Source: Methylophaga lonarensis MPL
Lineage (GTDB): Bacteria > Pseudomonadota > Gammaproteobacteria > Nitrosococcales > Methylophagaceae
DNA: 64,000 nt
Reading direction: 5' to 3'
Assembly: GCF_000349205.1 (NCBI RefSeq)
Contig: NZ_APHR01000010.1
Location: forward strand, 1-64,000
In this document: in pieces, positions 9,631-17,079 of the stretch
Layout of the letters: every line of letters begins with the position of its first letter
Position numbering within the stretch: the stretch's first letter is position 1
Notes under the pieces: model-generated
Told to the model about the DNA's origin: nothing
What the model saw: the letters and a program-made list of their open reading frames with translations, nothing else
Databases searched by the model: none
Made by a program: the position numbers and the translations under genes

Positions 9631-10519
9631 ACAAGCTATCGAAGCCTGCGTTCGCTGGGCTTGTGAACAGGAAGTGCTGGCACCCAAACCCGGCAATGTG
9701 AATCCGTTTAGTGCCGGACACCAGATGGCTGTGACGGACTTCCTGAAAAGCGCCAACGCCATTGCGCCGGTGATGGCCAAGCCAGGTCTGAGCATCGGTG
9801 AGCGAATTTATCAATCAATACAAGCGACTCGCAAAGTTGTCGACTGTAATACTAATCTGGGCATTATTCTGCTGTTTGCACCACTCTGTAATGCCGTCCA
9901 GCAATGCCAGGACTTCGATGAGTTAACGACCGCTCTGAAACGCGAACTGCAAAAACTGACGATCGAAGATGCTCGTTTTTGCTATCAGGCAATCCGAATA
10001 GCCGAAGCTGGAGGACTGGGAAAGAGCGAACAGCAAGATCTGAGTCAGGAGCCCACAGTCACCTTGCGCGAGGCCATGCTTATCGCTGTTAACCGAGACA
10101 CCATCGCCCGCCAATATGTTTACAACTATGCTGAAGTGTTTCATATCGGCCTTCAACAATTGACAGCCGCCATAAAATCTGGCGAAGGTGTTGAATGGGC
10201 TACCGCTTTCGCGTATCTTAACTTCCTAGCATGTGTTCCCGACACATTGGTCATCAGAAAACAATCTCGGGAGCACGCTCAAGCAGTCACAAACAAGGCT
10301 AGAGACATTATTTCAGCAATGAATAAAAAATATAGCTTGAAAAATATGACCTCCGACCTCATTGCTTGGGACAATGATTTAAAGAAGCGCGCCATCAACC
10401 CGGGTACCACTGCAGATCTTACCGCAGCGACATTGCTGCTCTTTGCATTTCAACAGGCGTTTGCTTCCAACCGAATTTCAGTACCACGATGCATTGAGCG
10501 GACGGCACTGAGCAGGTGA
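9620..10519 (+). CDS. CitG/MdcB-like (triphosphoribosyl-dephospho-CoA synthase family) Orf7
   Basis: Methylotroph orf7-type protein of about 299 aa. The chosen ATG at 9620 overlaps the previous gene by 11 bp and begins at SEQAIEACVRWACEQEVLAP; an upstream frame extension to 9560 is open but not conserved-looking. Family motifs are PKPGNVNPFSAGH near the N-terminus, DCNTNLGIILLFAPLC, and NPGTTADLTAATLL at the C-terminus. The superfamily transfers a triphosphoribosyl group to dephospho-CoA. In H4MPT islands the gene is thought to make or modify the ribosyl-phosphate part of the cofactor, but the reaction is unproven as far as I know. The gene ends about 100 bp before fae, with a strong hairpin between them. 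Confidence 0.85.
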   Translation: MLSEQAIEACVRWACEQEVLAPKPGNVNPFSAGHQMAVTDFLKSANAIAPVMAKPGLSIGERIYQSIQATRKVVDCNTNLGIILLFAPLCNAVQQCQDFDELTTALKRELQKLTIEDARFCYQAIRIAEAGGLGKSEQQDLSQEPTVTLREAMLIAVNRDTIARQYVYNYAEVFHIGLQQLTAAIKSGEGVEWATAFAYLNFLACVPDTLVIRKQSREHAQAVTNKARDIISAMNKKYSLKNMTSDLIAWDNDLKKRAINPGTTADLTAATLLLFAFQQAFASNRISVPRCIERTALSR

Positions 10520-10543
10520 TACGTTCCTTTATTACGTATAAAA

Positions 10544-10570
10544 CCCATCAGCACTGAGTTTGCTGATGGG
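10544..10570. other. Perfect 10-bp stem hairpin in the orf7-fae gap
   Basis: CCCATCAGCA (10544-10553), loop CTGAGTT, TGCTGATGGG (10561-10570). On the plus strand it is followed by an A-run rather than Ts, so it is not a classic terminator for orf7. On the minus strand TTTTAT follows. It could be a processing or stabilising structure in the fae leader. Confidence 0.6.
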
Positions 10571-10616
10571 AAAAATTGAGCCTTTTTGACAATTTTTTGG
10601 AACAGGAAGATATAAC

Positions 10617-11135
10617 ATGCCAGTTATCGATCGCGTACTTGTAGGTGAGTCTTTGGTCATTGAAGATGGTGACCTCGACAACGTAGCACACATTGACCTC
10701 ATCATGGGCCCACGTGGCTCTGCAGCAGAAGATGCTTTCTGCCGCACACTGACTGACCAGAAACAAGGTGTAAACGGTCTGTTGGCCGTTGTTGCGCCTA
10801 ACCTGATGGTTAAGCCAGCAACAGTAATGTTCAACAAAGTGACAATCAAAAACATGAAACAAGCCGTGCAAATGTTCGGCCCTGCCCAACGTGGCGTTTC
10901 ACTGGCTGTTGCTGAATGCGTTGAAGATGGCACCATCCTGCTGATGAAGCTGATGACAGCTTTATCTGTGGTGGGTTGTTTCATCTCACCAACTGCTGAC
11001 AGCGATGCAAAAATCCAGGATTGGAACTACCGTGCAACAAAAGAAGCTATCAAGCGTGCTGTTGCTCGCGAACCAAAAGCTGCTGATGTTGTAGCACAGT
11101 ACAAAGCCTCTGAGCACCCATTCGGCGCTAAGTAA
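10617..11135 (+). CDS. fae: Formaldehyde-activating enzyme Fae (with a compensated frameshift inside)
   Basis: Condenses formaldehyde with H4MPT to methylene-H4MPT; abundant and cytoplasmic. The 172-aa length, NVAHIDLIMGPRGS with the conserved His, VVAPNL, FNKVTI, AVQMFGPAQRGV and KIQDWNYRATKEAIKRAV identify it beyond doubt. AGGAAG precedes the ATG by 7 bp. Residues 108-118 (bases 10938-10970) do not fit the family. Shifting the frame there reads TIPADEADDSFICVGCFI, matching the expected IPADEADD block. So one base is missing near 10938 and one extra G sits at 10970/10971. Either a sequencing artefact or a real altered loop. Monocistronic or read through from orf7; a hairpin terminator follows. 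Confidence 0.95.
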   Translation: MPVIDRVLVGESLVIEDGDLDNVAHIDLIMGPRGSAAEDAFCRTLTDQKQGVNGLLAVVAPNLMVKPATVMFNKVTIKNMKQAVQMFGPAQRGVSLAVAECVEDGTILLMKLMTALSVVGCFISPTADSDAKIQDWNYRATKEAIKRAVAREPKAADVVAQYKASEHPFGAK

Positions 11136-11151
11136 GGTTCAAGATGTGGAG

Positions 11152-11172
11152 CCCCGCTCAATCAGAGCGGGG
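11152..11172. terminator. Hairpin terminator after fae, shared with the convergent gene
   Basis: CCCCGCTC (11152-11159), loop AATCA, GAGCGGGG (11165-11172), then TTTCATTTT on the plus strand. It ends fae transcription. The stop codon of the convergent HisA-like gene lies inside it, so it may act in both directions. Confidence 0.85.
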
Positions 11173-11869
11173 TTTCATTTTCCAGCTGCAGCAAACTCCC
11201 AGGGATGATATGCCCCTGATGGAGCGCGGTGGCAATTAAGGCACCTTCGACACCTGCCTGTTTCAAGGCATACAGATCACTCGTGGATCTGACTCCCCCT
11301 GCCGCATAAACGCGGACATCCTGACGCTGTTTTTTTACTTCATCCAGCATCTGCAAATTTACCCCGCTTGCTGAGCCAACTGCATCAAGATTCATCACGA
11401 TCACATCCTTCGGCCACAGTTCGGCGCGCGACAACCAGGCCGCCGAGCCAAGCAGATGGCCCTGCTTAAAATCCAGCGAGAGAATTGTTTCGTCAGCTTT
11501 TGACCAACCGCTGTCCGGGCAAGGCAAGGATTCGGTACCCAACACCAGACGGATATTTGTCAGGTCTGAAAATGCCTCACGCTGCTCCAATGAAGTCAGG
11601 CCAACATCCAACCAGAAGATTAACTGGGGAAAGGCCGACGACAAGGACTGGAAAAGCTCCAATTCCGGCATACGCGCTGACATTATCGAATCCAGATCGG
11701 CAATATAAAGTCTGGAAAATGGATACCAGTCGAGCAAATCAGCAATCAATTGCAAGGGTTCTGTACTTTGACTAAGTACTGATTCCAATGGCGGGTAATT
11801 TTGACGATTGCCTCCTCTGGCATGCACGACCTGCCCCCCCTTGATATCAATGACCGGTATAATCTGCAT
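11162..11869 (-). CDS. HisA/HisF-like TIM-barrel protein of the H4MPT/methanofuran island
   Basis: TIM-barrel protein of about 235 aa related to ProFAR isomerase HisA. The chosen ATG (11869) begins MQIIPVIDIKGGQVVHARGG, the usual first strand; a 15-codon extension to 11914 would run into the divergent gene. Further signs are IADLDSIMSAR, FWLDVGLTS, and VYAAGGVRSTSDLYALKQAG with a phosphate-binding GG near the C-terminus. It is not histidine HisA: no his genes are near and it sits between fae and the methanofuran genes. Relatives (COG1411, as I recall) occur in methylotroph H4MPT islands with no settled function. Its start is only 21 bp from the divergent ATP-grasp gene. Confidence 0.8.
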   Translation of the reverse strand: MQIIPVIDIKGGQVVHARGGNRQNYPPLESVLSQSTEPLQLIADLLDWYPFSRLYIADLDSIMSARMPELELFQSLSSAFPQLIFWLDVGLTSLEQREAFSDLTNIRLVLGTESLPCPDSGWSKADETILSLDFKQGHLLGSAAWLSRAELWPKDVIVMNLDAVGSASGVNLQMLDEVKKQRQDVRVYAAGGVRSTSDLYALKQAGVEGALIATALHQGHIIPGSLLQLENETPL

Positions 11870-11890
11870 AGTCTTCCTGAACCTCACCTC

Positions 11891-12868
11891 ATGAAACTCT
11901 TCATCTACGAACACATTACCAGTGGCGCGTTAATTGACGAACCACTGCCACAAAGCCTGGCGCATGAAGGCGATGTCATGCTGCAAAGCATTGTGCAGGA
12001 TTTGCTGGCCACTGGACACACCTCACTGACAACGCTGCGTGACCATCGACTACCCACACTGAATCTTGCTGGACTGGATTGTCTTGCCGTCAAAAGCGAT
12101 CAGGACTTTTCCCGTCAATGGCAACGAGCCCTCAATGACTTTGAGCTATTTTTATTGATTGCCCCGGAGACCGATGGGCAGCTATTGACTCTGCATCAAC
12201 AGGTACGTGATGCAGGCAAAATCGCCCTGGGTAGCAGTCTCGCTGCCATCGAAATTTGCAGTGATAAAATGAAAACCGCCTTAACATTGCGGGCTGCCAA
12301 CATATCAACTCCCGAAACCTGGCTGGCCTCGGATTGGCTCAAACAAGCGGAAATATCCAATCGCTGGGTGGTGAAACCCTTCGATGGTGCCGGCTGTCTT
12401 GACACCATGCAATTTGAAACAAGCGCTCAAACACGAGACTATCTCGGTCAATTGCCATTACAACAACACCAGAAAACCATCGTGCAACCCTTTATTGAAG
12501 GCGATGCCATCAGTATCAGTCTTTACGTCAATGACTTGGATAGCTTCGAGCTTTTGAGCATCAATCACCAACACATGATCATCGAGAATCAGCAACTGAC
12601 TCTATCAGGCGTGGCGGTGAACAGTGTTCCGGAGACACAACTGCCAATCAAGCAGGCAATGGCATTGTCTCGAGATTTGATCCAGGCCATCCCAGGACTT
12701 CAGGGTTTTGTGGGTGTTGATGTTATCCTTCAGCCACAACAGCCGGTAGTGATTGAAATCAATCCCCGGCTAACCACTGCCTATGCAGGATTATCAGCGG
12801 CCAAAGGCAGCAATATGGCCGATTATCTTGTCTCAACAGTGTCTCAATTATCAGGAAAAACATCATGA
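11891..12868 (+). CDS. ATP-grasp ligase, OrfY / tyramine-glutamate ligase (MfnD)-like
   Basis: ATP-grasp protein of 325 aa. The ATG at 11891 begins MKLFIYEHITSGAL, the typical start of the MfnD/OrfY family; the frame is open further upstream but not conserved-looking. ATP-grasp features are CSDKMKTALTLRAANISTPETW, WVVKPFDGAGC with the ATP-binding Lys, QPFIEGDAISISLYV, and IEINPRLTTAYAGL with the metal ligands near the C-terminus. Archaeal MfnD joins glutamate to tyramine in methanofuran synthesis. The nearby decarboxylase would supply tyramine, so that substrate is the favoured inference; tyrosine is the alternative. It overlaps the next gene by 4 bp (ATGA), as first gene of the operon. Confidence 0.82.
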   Translation: MKLFIYEHITSGALIDEPLPQSLAHEGDVMLQSIVQDLLATGHTSLTTLRDHRLPTLNLAGLDCLAVKSDQDFSRQWQRALNDFELFLLIAPETDGQLLTLHQQVRDAGKIALGSSLAAIEICSDKMKTALTLRAANISTPETWLASDWLKQAEISNRWVVKPFDGAGCLDTMQFETSAQTRDYLGQLPLQQHQKTIVQPFIEGDAISISLYVNDLDSFELLSINHQHMIIENQQLTLSGVAVNSVPETQLPIKQAMALSRDLIQAIPGLQGFVGVDVILQPQQPVVIEINPRLTTAYAGLSAAKGSNMADYLVSTVSQLSGKTS

Positions 12869-13917
12869 CAACGGCTCCAGCGGTCTGCTACTCAGGCTGG
12901 GATATTGGCGGCGCACATCTGAAAGTGGCCCGGTGTGACAACAAAGGCCGAGTGATTAGTGCTATTGAGCTGCCCTGCCCGCTCTGGCAAGGCGTAGATC
13001 AGCTGCGTCGTGCCCTGAGAACTGCTTTTGACTCACTTGCCAATGCCAATGATCGTCATTTTGTCACTATGACCGGTGAACTGGTGGACGTTTTTGCTAA
13101 CCGCCAAACGGGTGTCTCGGAAATTCTCAACTGCCTGATCGAGTACATCTCAACCGACAAACTCAGCATCTACAGTCGTGAGGGCTGGTTGAGTGTTGAT
13201 CAGACTCGCGTTCAATGGCAGGCGGTGGCATCAATGAACTGGTTGGCCACAGCCAGCTTCACAGCAGCCTCGGTCAATGAAGGTCTGTTAGTTGATATCG
13301 GCAGTACCACTACCGATGTGGTCCCACTGCAAAATGGCCTTCCCCAACCACAGGGCTATGATGATTATCAACGTCAGCAACTTGGCGAGCTTGCCTATAC
13401 CGGTGCCATCAGAACACCTTTGATAGCCCTGACCGAACAGGCACCGTTTGAGGGCCGCTGGATATCACTGGCCGCCGAAATGTTTGCCACCACTGGCGAC
13501 TGTTGGTGCCTGCTGAACTTCCTGGATTCCGATCAGATATCTGACCGCAGTGCCGATGGCATGCCATGGTATCCTGCCGCTTGTGAACAAAGACTTGCCC
13601 GTTTGCTGGGGACTGATGCTGACCATGGCAGCTCTGCTCAATGGCAGCTATTGGCACGCTGGTTTGCTGAAAAGCAGTTGGAGAAAATCACACATGCCAG
13701 TTTACAGGTATTATCAGCGCACCCTTCATTAGACCCACAAAGTCCAGTAATCGGTGCTGGCATTGGTCGATTCATCGCGCAGCAACTGGCCGATCGTCTG
13801 CAACGCCCTTATCTGGATCTGGCAATGCTATATGACAACCACAAAGCCGCCGCTGATTTTGCGCCAGCCGCAGCACTTGCTTTGTTAGCACAGCAGCAAT
13901 TCACCCAAATCGCGTAA
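12865..13917 (+). CDS. H4MPT-linked C1 pathway protein, Orf9 / MfnF-like
   Basis: ASKHA-fold protein of 350 aa (COG1548 type). N-terminal GWDIGGAHLKVAR is the phosphate-binding loop, VTMTGELVDVF and NWLATASF follow, LLVDIGSTTTDVVP is the second nucleotide-binding signature, and VIGAGIGRFIAQQLA is near the end. In methanogens MfnF couples the aminomethylfuran diphosphate unit to gamma-glutamyl-tyramine; the bacterial homologue is the methylotroph orf9. The neighbouring ligase and decarboxylase genes agree with this. It overlaps the upstream gene by 4 bp and is followed 9 bp later by pabB. Assignment to the family is firm; the exact bacterial reaction is inferred. Confidence 0.85.
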   Translation: MTTAPAVCYSGWDIGGAHLKVARCDNKGRVISAIELPCPLWQGVDQLRRALRTAFDSLANANDRHFVTMTGELVDVFANRQTGVSEILNCLIEYISTDKLSIYSREGWLSVDQTRVQWQAVASMNWLATASFTAASVNEGLLVDIGSTTTDVVPLQNGLPQPQGYDDYQRQQLGELAYTGAIRTPLIALTEQAPFEGRWISLAAEMFATTGDCWCLLNFLDSDQISDRSADGMPWYPAACEQRLARLLGTDADHGSSAQWQLLARWFAEKQLEKITHASLQVLSAHPSLDPQSPVIGAGIGRFIAQQLADRLQRPYLDLAMLYDNHKAAADFAPAAALALLAQQQFTQIA

Positions 13918-13926
13918 AATAGCCGG

Positions 13927-15324
13927 ATGACCATACACCCCGCATTGCTGACAGAGCTTCCCTATCACGCTGACTGCACCCCACTGTTTGAAAAGGTGCG
14001 AGACCTGCCCTGGCCGGTATTACTCGACAGCGCCGGTACAGAAGGTGAAAACGGTCGCTACGATATCATTGCAGCCGACCCGTTTATCACGCTGCAATGC
14101 TATCAGCGTCAGGTACATCTTTGGCAACGCGCAGACACGGTTCAGCAATACGACGCCGATCCCTTTGAAGCACTTCAAGCGGTGTTATCACCTCTCAAAC
14201 AAGCCCCTTGTGAACTGCCATTTTCCGGCGGTGCCATTGGTTATTTCAGTTATGACCTGGGTCGCTGTATCGAACAGCTGCCAAATAGTGCACAAAATGC
14301 GGAAAACATCGCTGATCTGGCGGTCGGTATTTACGATTGGGCCATTGTCAACGATCATCAGCTTGAAAAATGTTGGCTGGTCAGTCATGCACAAGATCCC
14401 AAGACTGAAACCTTCTGGCCTGAGCTTGTGCAACGTTTGAAGGCCGATCCACAAGAAACATCATCCGAACCAGCCGAATTTACAGTGACAGGACCGCTGG
14501 CCTGCAATCTGGATCAGCAAAAGTATCAACAGGCTTTTGATCGCATCAAACACTATATTGTCGAAGGTGATTGCTACCAGGTTAACCTGACAAAACGCTA
14601 CGAAATTGAAGCCGATGGGGATGGCTGGCTAGCCTATAAAGCCCTGCGGCAACGCAATGCCGCACCATTTTCTGCATTTTTGCAAACTCCCGAAGTCTGT
14701 GTGATGAGCTCATCACCCGAGCGACTGCTCAAATTGAATGGCAAACAGGTAGAAACCAAACCGATCAAAGGCACCCGGCCAAGAGATCGCCAGGACCCCG
14801 TCAGAGATATGGCCCTGGCTACCGCCTTGCAAAGCAGTCTCAAGGATCGTGCTGAAAACCTGATGATTGTTGATTTGCTTAGAAATGATCTTGGCAAAGT
14901 CTGTCGGCCCGGTTCCATCAAGGTACCAAAACCTTTTGCCTTGGAATCCTTTGCCACCGTCCATCATCTGGTCAGTACCGTGACCGGAGAACTGGCAGAA
15001 CAACAAGACGCGGTCAGTTTGCTACGCGCTTGTTTTCCCGGCGGCTCAATTACCGGTGCCCCCAAACTTCGGGCAATGGAAATTATCGAAGAACTGGAGC
15101 CACACCGGCGTGGTGTATACTGCGGCAGCATTGCTTATGTCAGTGTCGATGGAAAAATGGACAGTAATATTGCCATCCGCACGATGATCTATAATCAGCA
15201 GCGCTTGCGTTTCTGGGCCGGTGGCGGCATTGTCGCTGACTCTGAAGTTGACGCTGAGTACCGTGAAGTGGATGACAAGGCAGCGGCAATGTGTCAGGTT
15301 GTCGAATCTTTCCGCAAGGCATAG
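13927..15324 (+). CDS. pabB: Aminodeoxychorismate synthase component I
   Basis: Chorismate-using enzyme of 465 aa that makes 4-amino-4-deoxychorismate for p-aminobenzoate. The PIKGTRPR motif has the Lys typical of PabB (TrpE has PIAGT), which separates it from anthranilate synthase. Other family blocks are GGAIGYFSYDLGR, VMSSSPERLL, LIVDLLRNDLGKV-like sequence, CFPGGSITGAPKLRAMEII and FWAGGGIVADS. Aminobenzoate is a precursor of both folate and H4MPT. Its placement inside a methanofuran-type operon suggests coordinated supply. The glutamine amidotransferase partner (PabA/TrpG) is not in the window and is presumably elsewhere. Confidence 0.93.
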   Translation: MTIHPALLTELPYHADCTPLFEKVRDLPWPVLLDSAGTEGENGRYDIIAADPFITLQCYQRQVHLWQRADTVQQYDADPFEALQAVLSPLKQAPCELPFSGGAIGYFSYDLGRCIEQLPNSAQNAENIADLAVGIYDWAIVNDHQLEKCWLVSHAQDPKTETFWPELVQRLKADPQETSSEPAEFTVTGPLACNLDQQKYQQAFDRIKHYIVEGDCYQVNLTKRYEIEADGDGWLAYKALRQRNAAPFSAFLQTPEVCVMSSSPERLLKLNGKQVETKPIKGTRPRDRQDPVRDMALATALQSSLKDRAENLMIVDLLRNDLGKVCRPGSIKVPKPFALESFATVHHLVSTVTGELAEQQDAVSLLRACFPGGSITGAPKLRAMEIIEELEPHRRGVYCGSIAYVSVDGKMDSNIAIRTMIYNQQRLRFWAGGGIVADSEVDAEYREVDDKAAAMCQVVESFRKA

Positions 15325-15330
15325 CGACTG

Positions 15331-15906
15331 ATGCATATTGTCAAACTGGGAGGCAGCCTGTTCACCAGTCCCAGACTTTACGCATGGTTGCAGACATTAC
15401 AGCAAGCCTCGCTAGAAACACCCATCATCATTGTCCCGGGCGGTGGCCCTTTTGCCGACACCGTCAGAGTTGCCCAGCAAAACCATGGCTTCGATGATGA
15501 GACGGCACACCACATGGCCTTATTGGCAATGAAACAGTTTGGCTTGATGCTGCTTGCATTGAGCAGTCAGGCAAACAGTTTTCACTACCCTGCAAGCCAG
15601 CGACCTGAAGCAGGGCTGCATATCTGGCTTCCTGACAGCAGCATGATGGACTTTGAAGACATTCCCAGACACTGGCAGATGACTGCTGACAGCTTGGCTT
15701 TATGGCTGGCACAGCAGCTTTCGGCCAGCAGATTGGCGCTGATAAAAAGCATCGAAGCCAATAGCAGCAATATTCAATTATTGAGTGAGTCTGGGGGCAT
15801 TGATGCCTGTTTTCCCTCGCTCTATCAGACCGCCCCTGTCGAAGTGCACTGGTTTTTCGAACAACAGCCCGCTTTGTTTCCTCTGCATGGACATCTCATT
15901 TCGTGA
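15331..15906 (+). CDS. Amino-acid-kinase-fold protein, MfnE-like
   Basis: Short member (191 aa) of the aspartate/glutamate/uridylate kinase superfamily. It begins HIVKLGGSLF, the phosphate-binding start of the fold, followed by IIIVPGGGPFADTVR and DDETAHHMALLAMKQFG. In methanogens MfnE phosphorylates aminomethyl-furan phosphate to the diphosphate used by MfnF. Similar short kinases occur in bacterial H4MPT/methanofuran islands. It starts 6 bp after pabB, so it is co-transcribed. The first half is convincing for the fold; the second half is less typical, so the substrate is inferred from context only. Confidence 0.75.
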   Translation: MHIVKLGGSLFTSPRLYAWLQTLQQASLETPIIIVPGGGPFADTVRVAQQNHGFDDETAHHMALLAMKQFGLMLLALSSQANSFHYPASQRPEAGLHIWLPDSSMMDFEDIPRHWQMTADSLALWLAQQLSASRLALIKSIEANSSNIQLLSESGGIDACFPSLYQTAPVEVHWFFEQQPALFPLHGHLIS

Positions 15907-15942
15907 TCAGTCGATCTACTCATCTCATCCACGTTCCTAGCA

Positions 15943-17079
15943 ATGAACAGTAAGCCGGATTTAACTGAAACCATGCAACAATTGCTGGCGCAACAATTGC
16001 CCGCAGCGTTAATGGAAAAAATATCGCCCTTGCTGGTCGAAGCTCAACAGCATCAGCAGTCTGATTGGGCCAGTCATATGACGCCAACAGTTGATAATAT
16101 CGCGCTGCTGGGCAAGCTGCTGGCAGGACTGCATCACGGTAATTTGCTGTCAGCAGAGCTATACCCACATCTGATGCAGACTCGCGAGGCACTGCTGGCT
16201 GATTTATCGCTGGTTTTTGAGCAACCGCATGGTCATTTTACCCACGGTGCAGGATATGCCAATCTCGAGGCTTTGTGGTGGGCCAGACAACAACATCCTG
16301 AACGCCAGACCGTCTATGCCAGCAGCGCATGCCATTACTCCCTTCACAAGGCCTGCGAATTACTGAGTCTCAAACTTGAACTGGTGCCTGTGGACAGTCA
16401 GGAGCAAATGCAGATTGAGCGTATGCAACAATGTTGTGAAGCCAAGCCACCACTGGCAATTATCGCCAATGCCGGAACAACGCGTGCCGGTGCTATTGAT
16501 GATATCAACGCCTTAATTGAACTGGCTGAACACTATGCAGCGTGGTTACACATTGATGCCGCCTGGGGCGGCGCGCTGGCTTTTGATGAAGATCGAAAAA
16601 ACTTGTTGGGGCAAATCGGTAAAGCAGATTCAATCTGCATTGATCCGCACAAAGCACTGCAACAACCCCGGCCCTGCGGTTTACTGTTCTATCAGCATGA
16701 TCCGGGCATTATTGATTTTGCAACCGATTATCTGCATAGGCCACCACAAATGCGACTCCCCGGTTCCAATGGTGCGGAGTTGTTTATGCCGCTGTGGCTA
16801 AGCTGGCAATACTATGGTCAGGCACGGATAGCTGCACAGATCAAAAATCGCCTTGAACAAGCCGATGTGTTTGCCAATCAGCTAAGTAAATTGACCGGTT
16901 GGCGGGTATTAAACGGCAAAACCGGGATTGTCTGCTTCAGTCCCGATAGTTTCCAGCCATTACCGGAACAGAGCTTTTCTGAGGTGAGTATCAACGGAGA
17001 GCTGATGATGAGGACGGTATTCAGCAGTCAACATCAATCCGCCGAAGCACTGCTTAAGATTGTGGCCCACGGGTTTTGA
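15943..17079 (+). CDS. PLP-dependent amino acid decarboxylase, probable tyrosine decarboxylase (MfnA-like)
   Basis: Group II PLP decarboxylase of 378 aa. Motifs in order: THGAGYANLEALWWAR, ACHYSLHKAC (stacking region), IANAGTTRAGAIDDI, WLHIDAAWGGALAF with the Asp that pairs with the PLP nitrogen, and ICIDPHKALQQP with the PLP-binding Lys. The family includes glutamate, tyrosine and aspartate decarboxylases, and sequence alone does not fix the substrate. Position as last gene of an mfnD-mfnF-mfnE-like operon points to tyrosine, giving tyramine for a methanofuran-like cofactor. Its end overlaps the convergent damX-like gene by 26 bp. No strong Shine-Dalgarno sequence is visible. Confidence 0.8.
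   Translation: MNSKPDLTETMQQLLAQQLPAALMEKISPLLVEAQQHQQSDWASHMTPTVDNIALLGKLLAGLHHGNLLSAELYPHLMQTREALLADLSLVFEQPHGHFTHGAGYANLEALWWARQQHPERQTVYASSACHYSLHKACELLSLKLELVPVDSQEQMQIERMQQCCEAKPPLAIIANAGTTRAGAIDDINALIELAEHYAAWLHIDAAWGGALAFDEDRKNLLGQIGKADSICIDPHKALQQPRPCGLLFYQHDPGIIDFATDYLHRPPQMRLPGSNGAELFMPLWLSWQYYGQARIAAQIKNRLEQADVFANQLSKLTGWRVLNGKTGIVCFSPDSFQPLPEQSFSEVSINGELMMRTVFSSQHQSAEALLKIVAHGF

Noticed and set aside
10586-10616. TTGACA ... TATAAC promoter-like pair right before fae
   Set aside because: The -10-like hexamer touches the ATG, so the transcript would be leaderless, yet a good Shine-Dalgarno sequence is present. Spacing is also long (19 bp).
11162-11869. Histidine biosynthesis HisA
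   Set aside because: Sequence is only distantly HisA-like and the context is H4MPT/methanofuran, with no other his gene.
13927-15324. Anthranilate synthase component I (TrpE)
   Set aside because: The PIKGT motif is that of PabB; TrpE has Ala in place of the Lys.
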